Part shown: piece after piece, positions 43,339-51,859 of the stretch
Layout: each line of letters opens with the position of its first letter
How positions within the stretch are numbered: the first letter of the stretch is position 1
DNA from: Natrinema marinum
GTDB lineage: Archaea > Halobacteriota > Halobacteria > Halobacteriales > Natrialbaceae
Direction of reading: 5' to 3'
NCBI RefSeq assembly: GCF_024296685.1
Contig: NZ_CP100763.1
Span: 3,038,001 to 3,102,000, forward strand
DNA: 64,000 bases
Notes under the pieces: generated by a model
Seen by the model: the letters and a program-made list of their open reading frames with translations, nothing else
The model's database searches: none
What the model was told of the DNA's origin: nothing
Position numbers and translations under genes: made by a program

Positions 43339-43695
43339 TCAGCGGTGGTCGCGGGTCCGTTCGTAGGCGTAGTCGAGTGCGTCCTCGAGCGATCCGGGGC
43401 CGTCGTAGCTCGCCGAAAACAGATCCATGAACTCGCCGGCGATCCGTTCGCAGCGTTCGAACGTCAGAACGGTCCTGACGCGTATCGTCTCCGAGAGGTC
43501 CAGCCCGGGATAGCTCGTCGCCGTCAGCGTGTATCCCGGGTGGTCCTCGCCGTCGAGCGAGGCCGGCGCGACCTTCAATCGCAGATCGCCCGATTCGTGG
43601 AGATACGTCCGATACTGCATTTCCCGATCCGTGTCTGCCGGGGTGTAGGCCCGTGACTCTTCGGTGGTCCACTCGAGCGGCGCGTCGGCGTCCAT
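43339..43695 (-). CDS. Hypothetical acidic protein
   Basis: A 118-residue soluble protein with a beta-rich middle (MQYRTYLHESGDLRLKVAPASL, YTLTATSYPGLDLSETIRVRTV) and a C-terminal helix ALDYAYERTRDHR. No family is recognised. Its acidic composition and haloarchaeal codon bias indicate a real gene. It converges with the amphi-Trp gene. Confidence 0.65.
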   Translation of the reverse strand: MDADAPLEWTTEESRAYTPADTDREMQYRTYLHESGDLRLKVAPASLDGEDHPGYTLTATSYPGLDLSETIRVRTVLTFERCERIAGEFMDLFSASYDGPGSLEDALDYAYERTRDHR

Positions 43696-43884
43696 CGATC
43701 ACTGATACCAACTCAAGCGCTACGTTCGTATCGCAATACGCAATATTACCGGACGTTAGTACAGAACTGCAAACAACGGCGGATACTCCCGCGAGATGCG
43801 GTTATATTTTCTACGAACGGTCACTGAACGCGGTGAAACGAGGACGAACGACGAATGTATTCCCCGGCAAGGGGTGGTTTTCGC

Positions 43885-44733
43885 TCACGTCTGCCGATCG
43901 CCGACCGGCTCGCCGGCTCGTTCGTCGCCCTCGGGGCTGACGCTACCGGTCCGGTAGCCGTGGAGGTCGAGCGTGACGTGGTCGAACCCCAGTTTCGAGA
44001 GCTCGGCTCGGACCGTCTCGACGAACTCCCGCTCCAGCGCGCGCTCGAGTTCGTCGGGCGCCACCTCGATGCGGGCGAGGCCGTCGTGGTCGCGGACGCG
44101 GAACTGATCGAACCCCCACTGGCGAAGCAGGGCCTCGGCACGCTCGATTCGGGTCAGCCGGTCGTCGGTGACCGCGAGTCCGGTCGGGATGCGCGAGGAG
44201 AGACAGGCCATCGAAGGCTTGTCGGCGACCGACAGGTCGTAGCGGGCGGCGATCTGACGGACCTCGTCTTTCGCGATGTCGTGGGCCAACAGCGGCGAGT
44301 GAACGTCCAGTTCCTCGACGGCTTGCAGACCGGGCCGGTGGCCTGCGCCCGGATCGTCGGCGTTCGTCCCGTCGCAGACCGTGCCGATCCCGAGGTCGCG
44401 GGCGGTCTCTATCATTTCGCCCAAGCGCATCGTCCGGCAGTGATAGCAGCGCTCGTCGTCGTTCTCGACGAACGCGTCGCTCTCGAGTTCGGAGAAGGAG
44501 ACGATCTCGTGGCGAATGCCGATCTCGCTCGCGACCCGCTTTGCGTCCTCGAGTTCGGCCGCCGGCAGGGTCTCGCTTTTGGCGGTGCAGGCGACCGCGT
44601 CCGAACCGAGCGCGTCGTGGGCGAGCGCGGCCACCGCGCTCGAGTCGACGCCGCCGGAGAAGGCCACGAGGACCCCGTCGCGGGCCGCCAGATCGTCGCG
44701 GGCGGCCTCGAGTTTCGCCTCGACCGTTGTCAT
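43885..44733 (-). CDS. larE: LarE-like ATP-dependent sulfur transferase (PP-loop)
   Basis: A 282-residue PP-loop ATPase. The nucleotide motif SGGVDSS lies at 26-32. Cysteines at 96 and 99 (CYHC) and 177 (ACLSSRIPTG) match the three-cysteine form of the family, proposed to hold an Fe-S cluster, rather than the single sacrificial-cysteine form. LarE inserts sulfur into the nickel-pincer cofactor precursor of lactate racemase-type enzymes. No larA, larB or larC is visible here, so the acceptor may lie elsewhere or the protein may serve another thiolation. The ATG at 44731-44733 is used since the nine-residue extension is basic and not conserved. Confidence 0.85.
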   Translation of the reverse strand: MTTVEAKLEAARDDLAARDGVLVAFSGGVDSSAVAALAHDALGSDAVACTAKSETLPAAELEDAKRVASEIGIRHEIVSFSELESDAFVENDDERCYHCRTMRLGEMIETARDLGIGTVCDGTNADDPGAGHRPGLQAVEELDVHSPLLAHDIAKDEVRQIAARYDLSVADKPSMACLSSRIPTGLAVTDDRLTRIERAEALLRQWGFDQFRVRDHDGLARIEVAPDELERALEREFVETVRAELSKLGFDHVTLDLHGYRTGSVSPEGDERAGEPVGDRQT

Positions 44734-44826
44734 GGCCCGTGATTCGAACCGGACGGGCAAAAGCGCGTTGCGTCGGGCCGTCGCCGGTCGCCGCCCGTTC
44801 GTCGCTCGCTCTCGCGATACCGGCTT

Positions 44827-45840
44827 CTACTCCTGGGGCCTGATGACCAGCTTTCCGACCAGATCGCGGGCCTCCATGTCTCGGACCGCCGCCGCGGTTT
44901 CGGCGAGCGGATACTGCTCGCCGACGACCGGCTCGAGGCGGCCGTCCGCGACGAACTCGATCAGTTGCTCGAGGTCCGATTGGGTACCGAGCGTGCTGCC
45001 GAGGATGCGCTTGTGGCCGAAGTAGAGGTCGCGGGCGTCGAACTCGGGGAACTGGCCGGCCGTTCGGCCGCAGATGACCATCGCGCCGTCGGTTCGCAGG
45101 ACTTCTGCGCCGACGTGAGTGTAGGGGCCGCCGAGGTGGTTGATCGTCGCGTCGACCGCGCCGAGCTCCGCGACGGCCGTCCGCATCGCGTCGGGGTCGG
45201 CGGTGTGGATCGCGTGGTCGAGCCCCTCCTGTTCGACGCGCTCGAGTTTCTCGGCGGACGACGACGTGCCGACGGTCTCGGCACCGATGAGATCGGCGAG
45301 CTGTACCGCGGCGATGCCGACGCCGCCGGTCGCGCCGGGGACGAAGACACGGTCGCCCGCGGAGACGTCGCCGCGCTGGAGCATCCGGTAGGCGGTCACG
45401 TAGGCGATCGGCAGCGCCGCGGCGTCGACGACCGAGACCGAGTCGGGGAGCGCCACGAGGCGGCTCGCGTCGACGAGCGCCCGTTCGGCGAACGCGCCGT
45501 CGTAGCTGTCGTAGTTCTCGCACATGTTTTCGGGACCGTCCCGACACGGCCGGCACTCGCCGCAGGTCAGGAGCGGACAGAGGACGACGCGGTCTCCCTC
45601 AGCGACGTTCGAGACGCCGTCACCCGTTTTGGCGACGGTGCCGGCGAGGTCACCGCCGGGGACGAACGGCAGGTCCTCGTGTGTGAGTCGGCCATCCTCG
45701 AGCTTCCAGAGGTCGCGGTGGTTGAGCGACGCCGCGTCGACGCGGACGACCGCCTCGCCGGGTCCGGGCGTCGGATCGGGGCGGTTCGCGACGGCGATCG
45801 CGGACGGGTCCTCGAGGCTGGTCGCGGCTGCGACGCGCAT
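44827..45840 (-). CDS. Zinc-containing alcohol dehydrogenase family protein
   Basis: A 337-residue medium-chain dehydrogenase/reductase. The N-terminal GroES-like domain has the catalytic phrase SLNHRDLWKLEDG and the structural zinc cysteines LTCGECRPCRDGPENMC (C-x2-C-x2-C-x7-C pattern). The Rossmann motif is FVPGATGGVGIAAVQLA. The catalytic-zinc ligand region PGGDLAGTV lacks the usual GHE motif (reads GGD), which is seen in quinone-reductase-like and some haloarchaeal members, so the substrate may be an aldehyde, alcohol or quinone. Start taken at MRVAAATSLED. No pathway neighbour clarifies the substrate. Confidence 0.85.
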   Translation of the reverse strand: MRVAAATSLEDPSAIAVANRPDPTPGPGEAVVRVDAASLNHRDLWKLEDGRLTHEDLPFVPGGDLAGTVAKTGDGVSNVAEGDRVVLCPLLTCGECRPCRDGPENMCENYDSYDGAFAERALVDASRLVALPDSVSVVDAAALPIAYVTAYRMLQRGDVSAGDRVFVPGATGGVGIAAVQLADLIGAETVGTSSSAEKLERVEQEGLDHAIHTADPDAMRTAVAELGAVDATINHLGGPYTHVGAEVLRTDGAMVICGRTAGQFPEFDARDLYFGHKRILGSTLGTQSDLEQLIEFVADGRLEPVVGEQYPLAETAAAVRDMEARDLVGKLVIRPQE

Positions 45841-45967
45841 ACGCCGCTTGTCGCGGGGAGCGCCCATAGCTCTGGTCCCCGGGATTCGGGACGGCGACCG
45901 CCGAATGCCGTAATCCGCGTGCCGGGCGGTTAAGACAGTGTCTACAGTAGGTCGCCTCGAGACTACT

Positions 45968-46537
45968 ATGGCCGTATCAGATCACCTGTCGCGGTTGCGC
46001 TCGATCACCGAGACGGAGGGCCACACCGAAGACGTCGACGAACGCCCCCGCGAGGAGCACGTCGCCGACGCGGTGTTGCGCGGGATCCAGGGCGGGTTCG
46101 TCGCGACGCTAATCATGTCCGCGTTCCGGTTGCCGCTCCTGCGATCGCTGCCGCCGTCGGCCAACCTCTGGTCGCAGTACGTCGCCGGTGACGACCCCAG
46201 AAAGCACTCGGTCGCCGCCATCGCGTTCCACCTCCTCTACGGCATCAGTGCCGGGGCCCTCTTCGGCGTGCTGTTCTCGATCTACGACGCGGGGCGCTCC
46301 ATCGAGCCCGAACAGCGCGGGCTCGTCTGGGGAGCGGTCTACGGGATGGCCCTGTCGGCCGTCGGCGTGCAGGTCGTCCTGCAGGACCTGCTCGGCATCC
46401 GCCTCGAGGCCGACGAGCTCGCGTTTTTCCACGCCGGCCACCTCGTCTACGGGCTCTCGCTCGGCGCCTGGGTCGGCTCGCGGACGGAGGGCGTCGAGGA
46501 TCCCGAGGCGGAGTACGAGTATCAGGGCGGCAACTGA
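45968..46537 (+). CDS. DUF6789-like membrane protein
   Basis: A 189-residue protein with about four hydrophobic segments (GIQGGFVATLIMSAF, AIAFHLLYGISAGALFGVLFSIY, LVWGAVYGMALSAVGVQVVL, FFHAGHLVYGLSLGAWVG). The arrangement resembles the haloarchaeal DUF6789 group of unknown function. The ATG at 45968 is preferred to one ten codons upstream. It is divergent from the dehydrogenase and convergent with the ligase gene 26 bp away. Confidence 0.75.
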   Translation: MAVSDHLSRLRSITETEGHTEDVDERPREEHVADAVLRGIQGGFVATLIMSAFRLPLLRSLPPSANLWSQYVAGDDPRKHSVAAIAFHLLYGISAGALFGVLFSIYDAGRSIEPEQRGLVWGAVYGMALSAVGVQVVLQDLLGIRLEADELAFFHAGHLVYGLSLGAWVGSRTEGVEDPEAEYEYQGGN

Positions 46538-46563
46538 CGGGCGAGTATCGGGCGGCGACAGAG

Positions 46564-47739
46564 CTACGACCGCGCCAGCTCCGCGACGTCCTCCTCGAGC
46601 AGATTCGCGTACTCGAGTCGCAGGTCGCGGGCGTCGGCTTTCGTGACGTACTGGCGCCCGTCGATCCGGGCCGCGATCGGGTGGTAGTCGCTGACCGAGA
46701 ACCCCATTCGCTCGAGGTAGCCCGCGACGGCCGGCGACTCGAGGCCGTCGTGGATCGCCGATTCGGCGAGGTCGCAGACGGTCTCGAACGCTGGAAGGGC
46801 GATCCCCTCGTCGGTGACGTGGCCGGGGCGGGCGGTCGGCCCGTCCTCGCCGTCGGGTCGGTCGTAGCCGCTGGGATCGCTGCCACCCACGGTGTCGCGA
46901 CCGGTGTCTCGGTCCCGCCGCTCGGTGCTCCCGCCGTCAATCCGAACGGTGGTCTCGGGGACCAGTTCCATCACGGTCCGGAGGTCGTCGGCCAGCCGGA
47001 GCAGCTGGCTGGGCAGGGCGGCGTCCGGCGAGCGCCACTCGACGGTGGGCATCGAATCCCGCAGCCGGACGGGCGTCCAGACCACGTCGTCGGGCGAGAA
47101 GTGTTCCTTGACCACCGCGGCGTCGATCCCCGCGTCGACGGCCGCCGCTTCGAACTCCTCGTAGCGGTGCTCGAGTCGCCGGTGCCACTCGCCGACGGTC
47201 TCGACGTAGCGCCAGAGCTGGCCGTGTTTCGGGAACTCCGCGTAGCTCTTCTTCCGGTAGCAGTACGGTCTGGCACCGTTGGCGATCCGTTCCCCCTGAA
47301 AGTACGGCGAGGAGGAGACCAGCGCGAGCGCCGGGTCCAGCGCGATGAGCGCGTTGAGCTGATCGGTTACGTTGCGCTTCTCGAGGTGAACGTGGGTGCC
47401 GGCACAGTACTTCGCGTAGTCCAAGTTCGTTCCGATCGCCGCCTTCTGAATGCGACCCCGCTCGTCCGGCCGGCGGTCGATCGCGTCGCAGTTGATCGGC
47501 GTGCCGAACGGAACGAGGTGTCTGTCCGTTTCCGCCGCCCTCGAGAGCACGTCCTCGAGTTCACCCACGAGCGCCGTCCGAAGCTCGGAAATCGTCTCGC
47601 ACGGTGGCGTCTTCACCTCGAACAGCGGCTCGACGAACTCCCGCTCGGTCTGGCTCGAGACGTCCGCGAGCGGTCCCGGTTCGGTGAGATTCCCATCGCT
47701 GTCGACGACCCAGTACTCGACTTCGATGCTCGTGTTCAT
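46564..47739 (-). CDS. gshA: Glutamate-cysteine ligase (GCS2/YbdK-type)
   Basis: A 391-residue ATP-grasp-like ligase of the carboxylate-amine/GCS2 family. Phrases include VEYWVVDSDGNLTEPGPL, FEVKTPPCETISELR, the active-site block CAGTHVHLEK and the later PTVEWRSPDAALPSQLL. In Haloferax volcanii the related GshA makes gamma-glutamylcysteine, the main thiol of halophiles, which protects against oxidants and binds soft metals. The family also includes amine ligases of unknown substrate, so the assignment is probable. A disordered acidic insert (about residues 280-320) interrupts the C-terminal part. Start at MNTSIEVEYWV. Confidence 0.82.
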   Translation of the reverse strand: MNTSIEVEYWVVDSDGNLTEPGPLADVSSQTEREFVEPLFEVKTPPCETISELRTALVGELEDVLSRAAETDRHLVPFGTPINCDAIDRRPDERGRIQKAAIGTNLDYAKYCAGTHVHLEKRNVTDQLNALIALDPALALVSSSPYFQGERIANGARPYCYRKKSYAEFPKHGQLWRYVETVGEWHRRLEHRYEEFEAAAVDAGIDAAVVKEHFSPDDVVWTPVRLRDSMPTVEWRSPDAALPSQLLRLADDLRTVMELVPETTVRIDGGSTERRDRDTGRDTVGGSDPSGYDRPDGEDGPTARPGHVTDEGIALPAFETVCDLAESAIHDGLESPAVAGYLERMGFSVSDYHPIAARIDGRQYVTKADARDLRLEYANLLEEDVAELARS

Positions 47740-47922
47740 GCTCGAGATTCCGTCGGTCCCGTCGGTCTGCCCCGCGGGGAGCGTTGATTCGGACGACCCG
47801 GTTCCGCTCGCCGATCGGCTCGTTGCCCTCGTTGCTACGCTATGGTTGGTCAACTCTCCTGATATGAGCGTGCCCTGCAGCCGCCTGCCGCCGCCGTCGT
47901 TCGTGGACGTGCGCGAACCGGA

Positions 47923-48882
47923 TCACTCCGGTTCGAAGCCGCCGACGAGGTACTCGAGGCCGAACAGTGCGATCGCACCGACGACAGCCCACCCGGCGGT
48001 CAGCGCGATCGTTTCCGTCGTCCACGCGTGCGACTGGCTGATGTTCGTCAGCGGGGCGGGGACCGAGCCGGCGACGAGGCTCACGAGGAAAATGAGCGTC
48101 AGCTCACGGCGGCGTGCCATCGCCGCGCGGACGAGACGGGCGATAGAGAGCAGCCCGACGACGCCGCCGACGAGGAACAAGGCGACGGTCGTTCCCGGAT
48201 CGACGACGGCCGCGAGCGAGCCGCCGCCGAGGAGGTCGCCGATAGCGCCGACGAACGCAGTCAGTTCGTCGGAGAGGAAGACGTACTGGCCGAGCAGGAT
48301 CAGGATCAGCGAGCCGGAGATCCCCGGCAGGATCATCGCACTGACCGCGATCGCGCCCGCGACGAGGATCACGACCGGGCCGCTCCCCGGCAGCGTGACC
48401 AGGTCGGCGGCGACCAACAGCGCGAGTCCCGCGCCCACGATCGCGGTCCCGGCGTGGACGGGCGTGGTGAAGGTGAGATTCCGGCCGAGCGTGATCGCCG
48501 AGGCGGCGATCAGCCCGGTGAAGAAGCCGAACATCGCGACCGGATGCGTCTTCGCGAGCGACGAGACGATGTCTGCGATGAGCACGACCGCGGTGGCCAT
48601 GCCGACGCCCAGCGGGAGCAGAAAGCCGAGATCCAGCTCGAGCAACGCTTCGCGGGCCCGCGTGCGCTGCTCCGGTCGGTAGCCCCGGAGGATGGCCGCG
48701 GCTCGCCACGGCGTAAACGCCGTCACGGCGGCGATCAGCCGCCCGTAGAAGCCAAGCAGGAGTGCAACGGTGCCGCCGGAGACGCCGGGGAGGGCGTCGG
48801 CGGTCCCCATACAGAGCCCGTAGCCGTAGGCCCGGAGCAACTCGAGGCGGTCGACGACCACGTCAGGGGTGTTATACTCCAT
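47923..48882 (-). CDS. DUF368 membrane protein (PopT-type polyprenyl-phosphate transporter)
   Basis: A 319-residue protein with about eight membrane segments. The DUF368 signature GTADALPGVSGGTVALLLGFYGRLI is at about residues 26-50 and its second-half partner AMILPGISGSLILILLGQY is clear. Recent bacterial work shows DUF368 (PopT) and DedA (UptA) proteins translocate undecaprenyl phosphate; in archaea the natural lipid would be dolichyl phosphate, used for protein N-glycosylation. That extension to archaea is inference. It is divergent from the MutS-like gene. Confidence 0.88.
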   Translation of the reverse strand: MEYNTPDVVVDRLELLRAYGYGLCMGTADALPGVSGGTVALLLGFYGRLIAAVTAFTPWRAAAILRGYRPEQRTRAREALLELDLGFLLPLGVGMATAVVLIADIVSSLAKTHPVAMFGFFTGLIAASAITLGRNLTFTTPVHAGTAIVGAGLALLVAADLVTLPGSGPVVILVAGAIAVSAMILPGISGSLILILLGQYVFLSDELTAFVGAIGDLLGGGSLAAVVDPGTTVALFLVGGVVGLLSIARLVRAAMARRRELTLIFLVSLVAGSVPAPLTNISQSHAWTTETIALTAGWAVVGAIALFGLEYLVGGFEPE

Positions 48883-49002
48883 TCGTTCGGTCTCGGCGTC
48901 CGCGACTCGGGTGCTGGGTCGACAGCGTGCGATGCCACCGCCTCGCGTCCGACGGAGCGGGCCGCCGTGTCGGCTGCATACTCGAGTGGGCGACGCGCGG
49001 CC

Positions 49003-49010
49003 GTATAAAA
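49003..49010. promoter_or_regulatory. Strong TATA-like GTATAAAA between divergent genes
   Basis: GTATAAAA lies 121 bp upstream of the DUF368 start and 115 bp upstream of the MutS-like start, too far from either for the usual leaderless spacing. It may drive a longer leader or a non-coding transcript. AACTTTTTC at 49086-49094 is the nearer candidate for the MutS-like gene. Confidence 0.35.
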
Positions 49011-49124
49011 GTGCACACCGTCGTCAACGCGTGCTACCTCGGCGCATCCCGGCAATCCACGCCGGTCGGGGCTCGTCCGGGCGGGAACTTTTTCTCGCTC
49101 CGGTTTGTTACGCCGCTCGAGAAC

Positions 49125-51158
49125 ATGGACCTCGAGTCGATTCCGGGCGTCGGCGAGAAGACGGCCCGAGCGCTGGCCGAACTCGACGATCCCGAACGCG
49201 CGCTCCGGGCGGGCGACGTGGCGGCGATCGCGGCCGCGCCGGGGATCACCCAGGGCCGGGCCGCCCGCATCGCGCGAGGGGCGATCCGGCTCGAGCACGA
49301 CGATCCCGGCGGCTTTCTGGCGACCGACCGTGCGCGAGAGGTCTACCGGCAGGTGCTGGGCCTGCTCAAGGAGCGCACCGTCACCGACTACGCCGCCCAG
49401 CGCCTCGAGACGATCTATCCGAGCCCGAAGCGCTCGCGCATCGAGGAGGTCCAGGCGTTCGCGGCCGCGGCCGTAGAGCGCGAGCCGAGCCCGGAGGTTC
49501 TCGGAGCACTCGAGGGCGTCGAACCCCTCCGAGAGCCCGGCGACGTGAAAGTCCGCGAGCGCTGTCTGGCGACGACCGACGCCGAACGCTACTCGGAGGC
49601 GCGCGAGGCGATCCCGGAGCTCTCCGTCGAAATCGTCGAGGACGCCCAAGGGCTGGCCGAACTCGCGCGGGGGTATTCGACGGTGATCGCCCTCGACGAG
49701 TCCTTCGCGGGCGTCACGCTCGAGGGCGACGTGCAGGTTCGCCCGGACGCCCTCGAGACGCCGGCCGAGGTCGTCCCCGAGCGACCGCTGGCCTTCTTCG
49801 CGCGCAACCGGGACCGCCTGCGGGCGGCCGCCGCGGTCCACCGGGCCGCCGACCTCGAGCCGCCCTGTGATCTCGAGGCGCTCGAGGACGGCCTCTCGCG
49901 GCTGGCCGAGGACGGCACGGTCGCGGGCGACGACGAACTCGACCGGCTGACGACGGCGGTCGACGACCTCGACGCGGCGGCGGGCACGGCCGAAAACGTC
50001 GCCAACGACCGATTGCGGGAGGCGATCCGCGAACAAGACGTGACGATCGAGGGCGCGGACCTGCTCTCGCTGGTCGAGCGCGGGGCCGGCGTCGACTCCC
50101 TGCTCTCGCGGGAACTCGCCGACGAGTACGCGGAGGCGGTCGCGGCCGCCCGCGACCACCTCGTCGACGCGCTCGACTTGGATCAGGGCGAAGCCGAGAT
50201 CGCCCGGCGGGCGTTCGGCGACGAGCCGACGTTTCCCGTCGAGCGCGACGAGGACGCCGTCGGGCGGCTGCGCGAGGAGCTGACGGCCGCGAAGGAGCGC
50301 CGCGCCGGCCGACTCAAGCGCGAGCTCGCGGCCGATCTGGCCGACCAGCGCGAGGGCGCTCGCCAGCTCGTCCGGGACGCCCTCGAGTTAGACGTCGAAC
50401 TCGCCGTCGCCAGATTCGCCCGGGAGTTCGAGTGTACGATGCCGGAGTTCGCGGGGTCCACGGCCGACGTGGGGTTCGACATCGAGGGCGGCCGCTCGCC
50501 GCTGCTCGACGAGCCCCTCGAGGCGATCGACCCCGTCGACTACGCCGTCTCCGGCGTGGCACTGCTCTCGGGGGTCAACAGCGGCGGGAAGACCTCCATG
50601 CTGGATCTAGTCGCGAGCGTGGTGGTGCTGGCTCACATGGGGCTGCCCGTCCCCGGCGAGCGCGTCCGATTGCGGCGGTTCGACGACCTGCACTACCACG
50701 CGAAGACGCAGGGGACGCTGGACGCCGGGGCCTTCGAGTCGACCGTCCGCGAGTTCGCCGACCTCGCACAGGGTGGCGAGGGCTCGCTGGTGTTGGTCGA
50801 CGAACTCGAGAGCATCACCGAGCCCGGGGCGTCGGCGAAGATCATCGCCGGCATCTTGGAGGCGCTGTCGGACAACGCCGCGACGGCGGTGTTCGTCTCG
50901 CATCTCGCGGGCGAGATCCGCGAGATGGCCGACTTCGACGTGACCGTCGACGGCATCGAGGCCGTGGGGCTGGTCGACGGCGAACTCGAGGTGAACCGCT
51001 CGCCGGTCAAAGACCACCTCGCGCGGTCGACGCCGGAACTGATCGTCGAGAAACTGGCCGACGAGTCGCGGGCGGCGACGAACGGGGGTGTACACTCGTC
51101 GGGCGAGGGTGGGTCCGAACCGCTGTTTTACGACCGGCTGCTCGAGAAGTTCGACTGA
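49125..51158 (+). CDS. MutS-like ATPase with N-terminal helix-hairpin-helix domain
   Basis: A 677-residue protein. Residues 1-55 have two helix-hairpin-helix turns (ESIPGVGEKTARALAEL; AIAAAPGITQGRAARIARGAI). A long helical core resembling MutS lever domains follows, then the ABC-type ATPase of MutS: Walker A GVNSGGKTS (about 483-491), YHAKTQGTLDAGAFESTV, Walker B LVLVDELESITEPG and a switch histidine in VSHLAGEI. The mismatch-recognition domain (F-x-E) and the MutS2 Smr nuclease tail are absent. HhH would bind DNA junctions or backbone. Related haloarchaeal proteins are annotated as MutS-related; their role may be recombination control. Start chosen at MDLESIPGVGEKT, with upstream frame non-coding. 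Confidence 0.85.
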   Translation: MDLESIPGVGEKTARALAELDDPERALRAGDVAAIAAAPGITQGRAARIARGAIRLEHDDPGGFLATDRAREVYRQVLGLLKERTVTDYAAQRLETIYPSPKRSRIEEVQAFAAAAVEREPSPEVLGALEGVEPLREPGDVKVRERCLATTDAERYSEAREAIPELSVEIVEDAQGLAELARGYSTVIALDESFAGVTLEGDVQVRPDALETPAEVVPERPLAFFARNRDRLRAAAAVHRAADLEPPCDLEALEDGLSRLAEDGTVAGDDELDRLTTAVDDLDAAAGTAENVANDRLREAIREQDVTIEGADLLSLVERGAGVDSLLSRELADEYAEAVAAARDHLVDALDLDQGEAEIARRAFGDEPTFPVERDEDAVGRLREELTAAKERRAGRLKRELAADLADQREGARQLVRDALELDVELAVARFAREFECTMPEFAGSTADVGFDIEGGRSPLLDEPLEAIDPVDYAVSGVALLSGVNSGGKTSMLDLVASVVVLAHMGLPVPGERVRLRRFDDLHYHAKTQGTLDAGAFESTVREFADLAQGGEGSLVLVDELESITEPGASAKIIAGILEALSDNAATAVFVSHLAGEIREMADFDVTVDGIEAVGLVDGELEVNRSPVKDHLARSTPELIVEKLADESRAATNGGVHSSGEGGSEPLFYDRLLEKFD

Positions 51159-51222
51159 CCGCCGTCCGCCACTGGGGTATGCAAGTACAACACATACCAC
51201 GGGTGGCTGCCTCTACTAGCGC

Positions 51223-51390
51223 ATGCCATACGAGTTCGAGTGCCCCAGGGACGGCTGTTCGTTCGAACTGCGCTGTGACGCCGACCACGAGGCGGCGCGA
51301 CTCGCGCGGGCTCACACGCGAGTCGCCCACCGCAATCGGATCGCCCCGGCCGACCTCGAGCGATGGCTCGAGCGGATCGAGGCCGCCTGA
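51223..51390 (+). CDS. 55-residue Cys/His small protein
   Basis: A protein below the usual length cut-off: MPYEFECPRDGCSFELRCD then HEAARLARAHTRVAH. Cysteines at 7, 12 and 18 and histidines spaced in a helix give a zinc-finger-like C-x4-C...H-x(n)-H layout, similar to but shorter than DUF1059. The composition and the clean stop before the next convergent gene support it. Role unknown. Confidence 0.7.
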   Translation: MPYEFECPRDGCSFELRCDADHEAARLARAHTRVAHRNRIAPADLERWLERIEAA

Positions 51391-51404
51391 GTCCTCCCGT
51401 CGAC

Positions 51405-51728
51405 TCAGCCGCCGTGCCACTCGAGGATCCGCCGGTGGCCCCACTTCTCTTCTTCGTCGCCCGAATCGTCGGTGATCGCCTCGAGCGAGTCGGCTTCGAG
51501 TTCCTCGAGGAAGGCGGCGAGTTCGTCGACGTAGTCCGCGATCGCGGCGAGCGTCTCGTCGTCCTGAAGTGCGAACGACTTTTTCAGCGAATCCGGCATC
51601 CCGTCGGGTGCGACGTACGTGTCCGTTCGAGCGTACTCGCCGACGCCCCGCAGGGTCTCCGGCGAGAGTTCGGCGAACTGCTCGTGCATGAACTCCGGAA
51701 TGGCGTCCGGTGGGTTCGGCATCGTCAT
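51405..51728 (-). CDS. Hypothetical acidic haloarchaeal protein
   Basis: A 107-residue soluble, highly acidic protein beginning MTMPNPPDAIPEFMHEQFAELSPETLRGVGEYA and ending in EEEKWGHRRILEWHGG. No family recognised. The first or third codon (ATG) could be the start. Mostly helical; no obvious metal or nucleotide site. A promoter with AT-rich TTTAATGAATATTAAC (51746-51761) separates it from the Orc gene and could serve both directions. Confidence 0.65.
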   Translation of the reverse strand: MTMPNPPDAIPEFMHEQFAELSPETLRGVGEYARTDTYVAPDGMPDSLKKSFALQDDETLAAIADYVDELAAFLEELEADSLEAITDDSGDEEEKWGHRRILEWHGG

Positions 51729-51859
51729 CGTTATGCCCTAGATCAATTTAATGAATATTAACTATTGTGACTGTGGCACACAGTAACGCATCATTTTCCG
51801 ACACGGCGTGATATCGCGCCACCGAACCATTAAGACGCTGGGGAAGCAGGGTGAAAGTG

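Noticed and set aside
43790-43884. TATA-like GGTTATATTTTC near 43800 as promoter of an unknown gene
   Set aside because: No credible coding frame follows on the plus strand and no hairpin suggestive of a small RNA; too little to report as a feature.
43855-44742. Plus-strand frame antisense to larE
   Set aside because: The minus strand encodes a full PP-loop enzyme with all motifs; the plus frame has none.
44742-44760. GGTTCGAATC-like sequence on the minus strand resembling a tRNA T-loop
   Set aside because: The flanking arms do not pair as a T-stem and no acceptor or anticodon arm is present; it is just upstream of larE.
51729-51859. Replication origin next to the Orc1/Cdc6 gene
   Set aside because: The gap is only about 130 bp; AT-rich but I see no repeated origin recognition box or G-string, so an origin is not supported.
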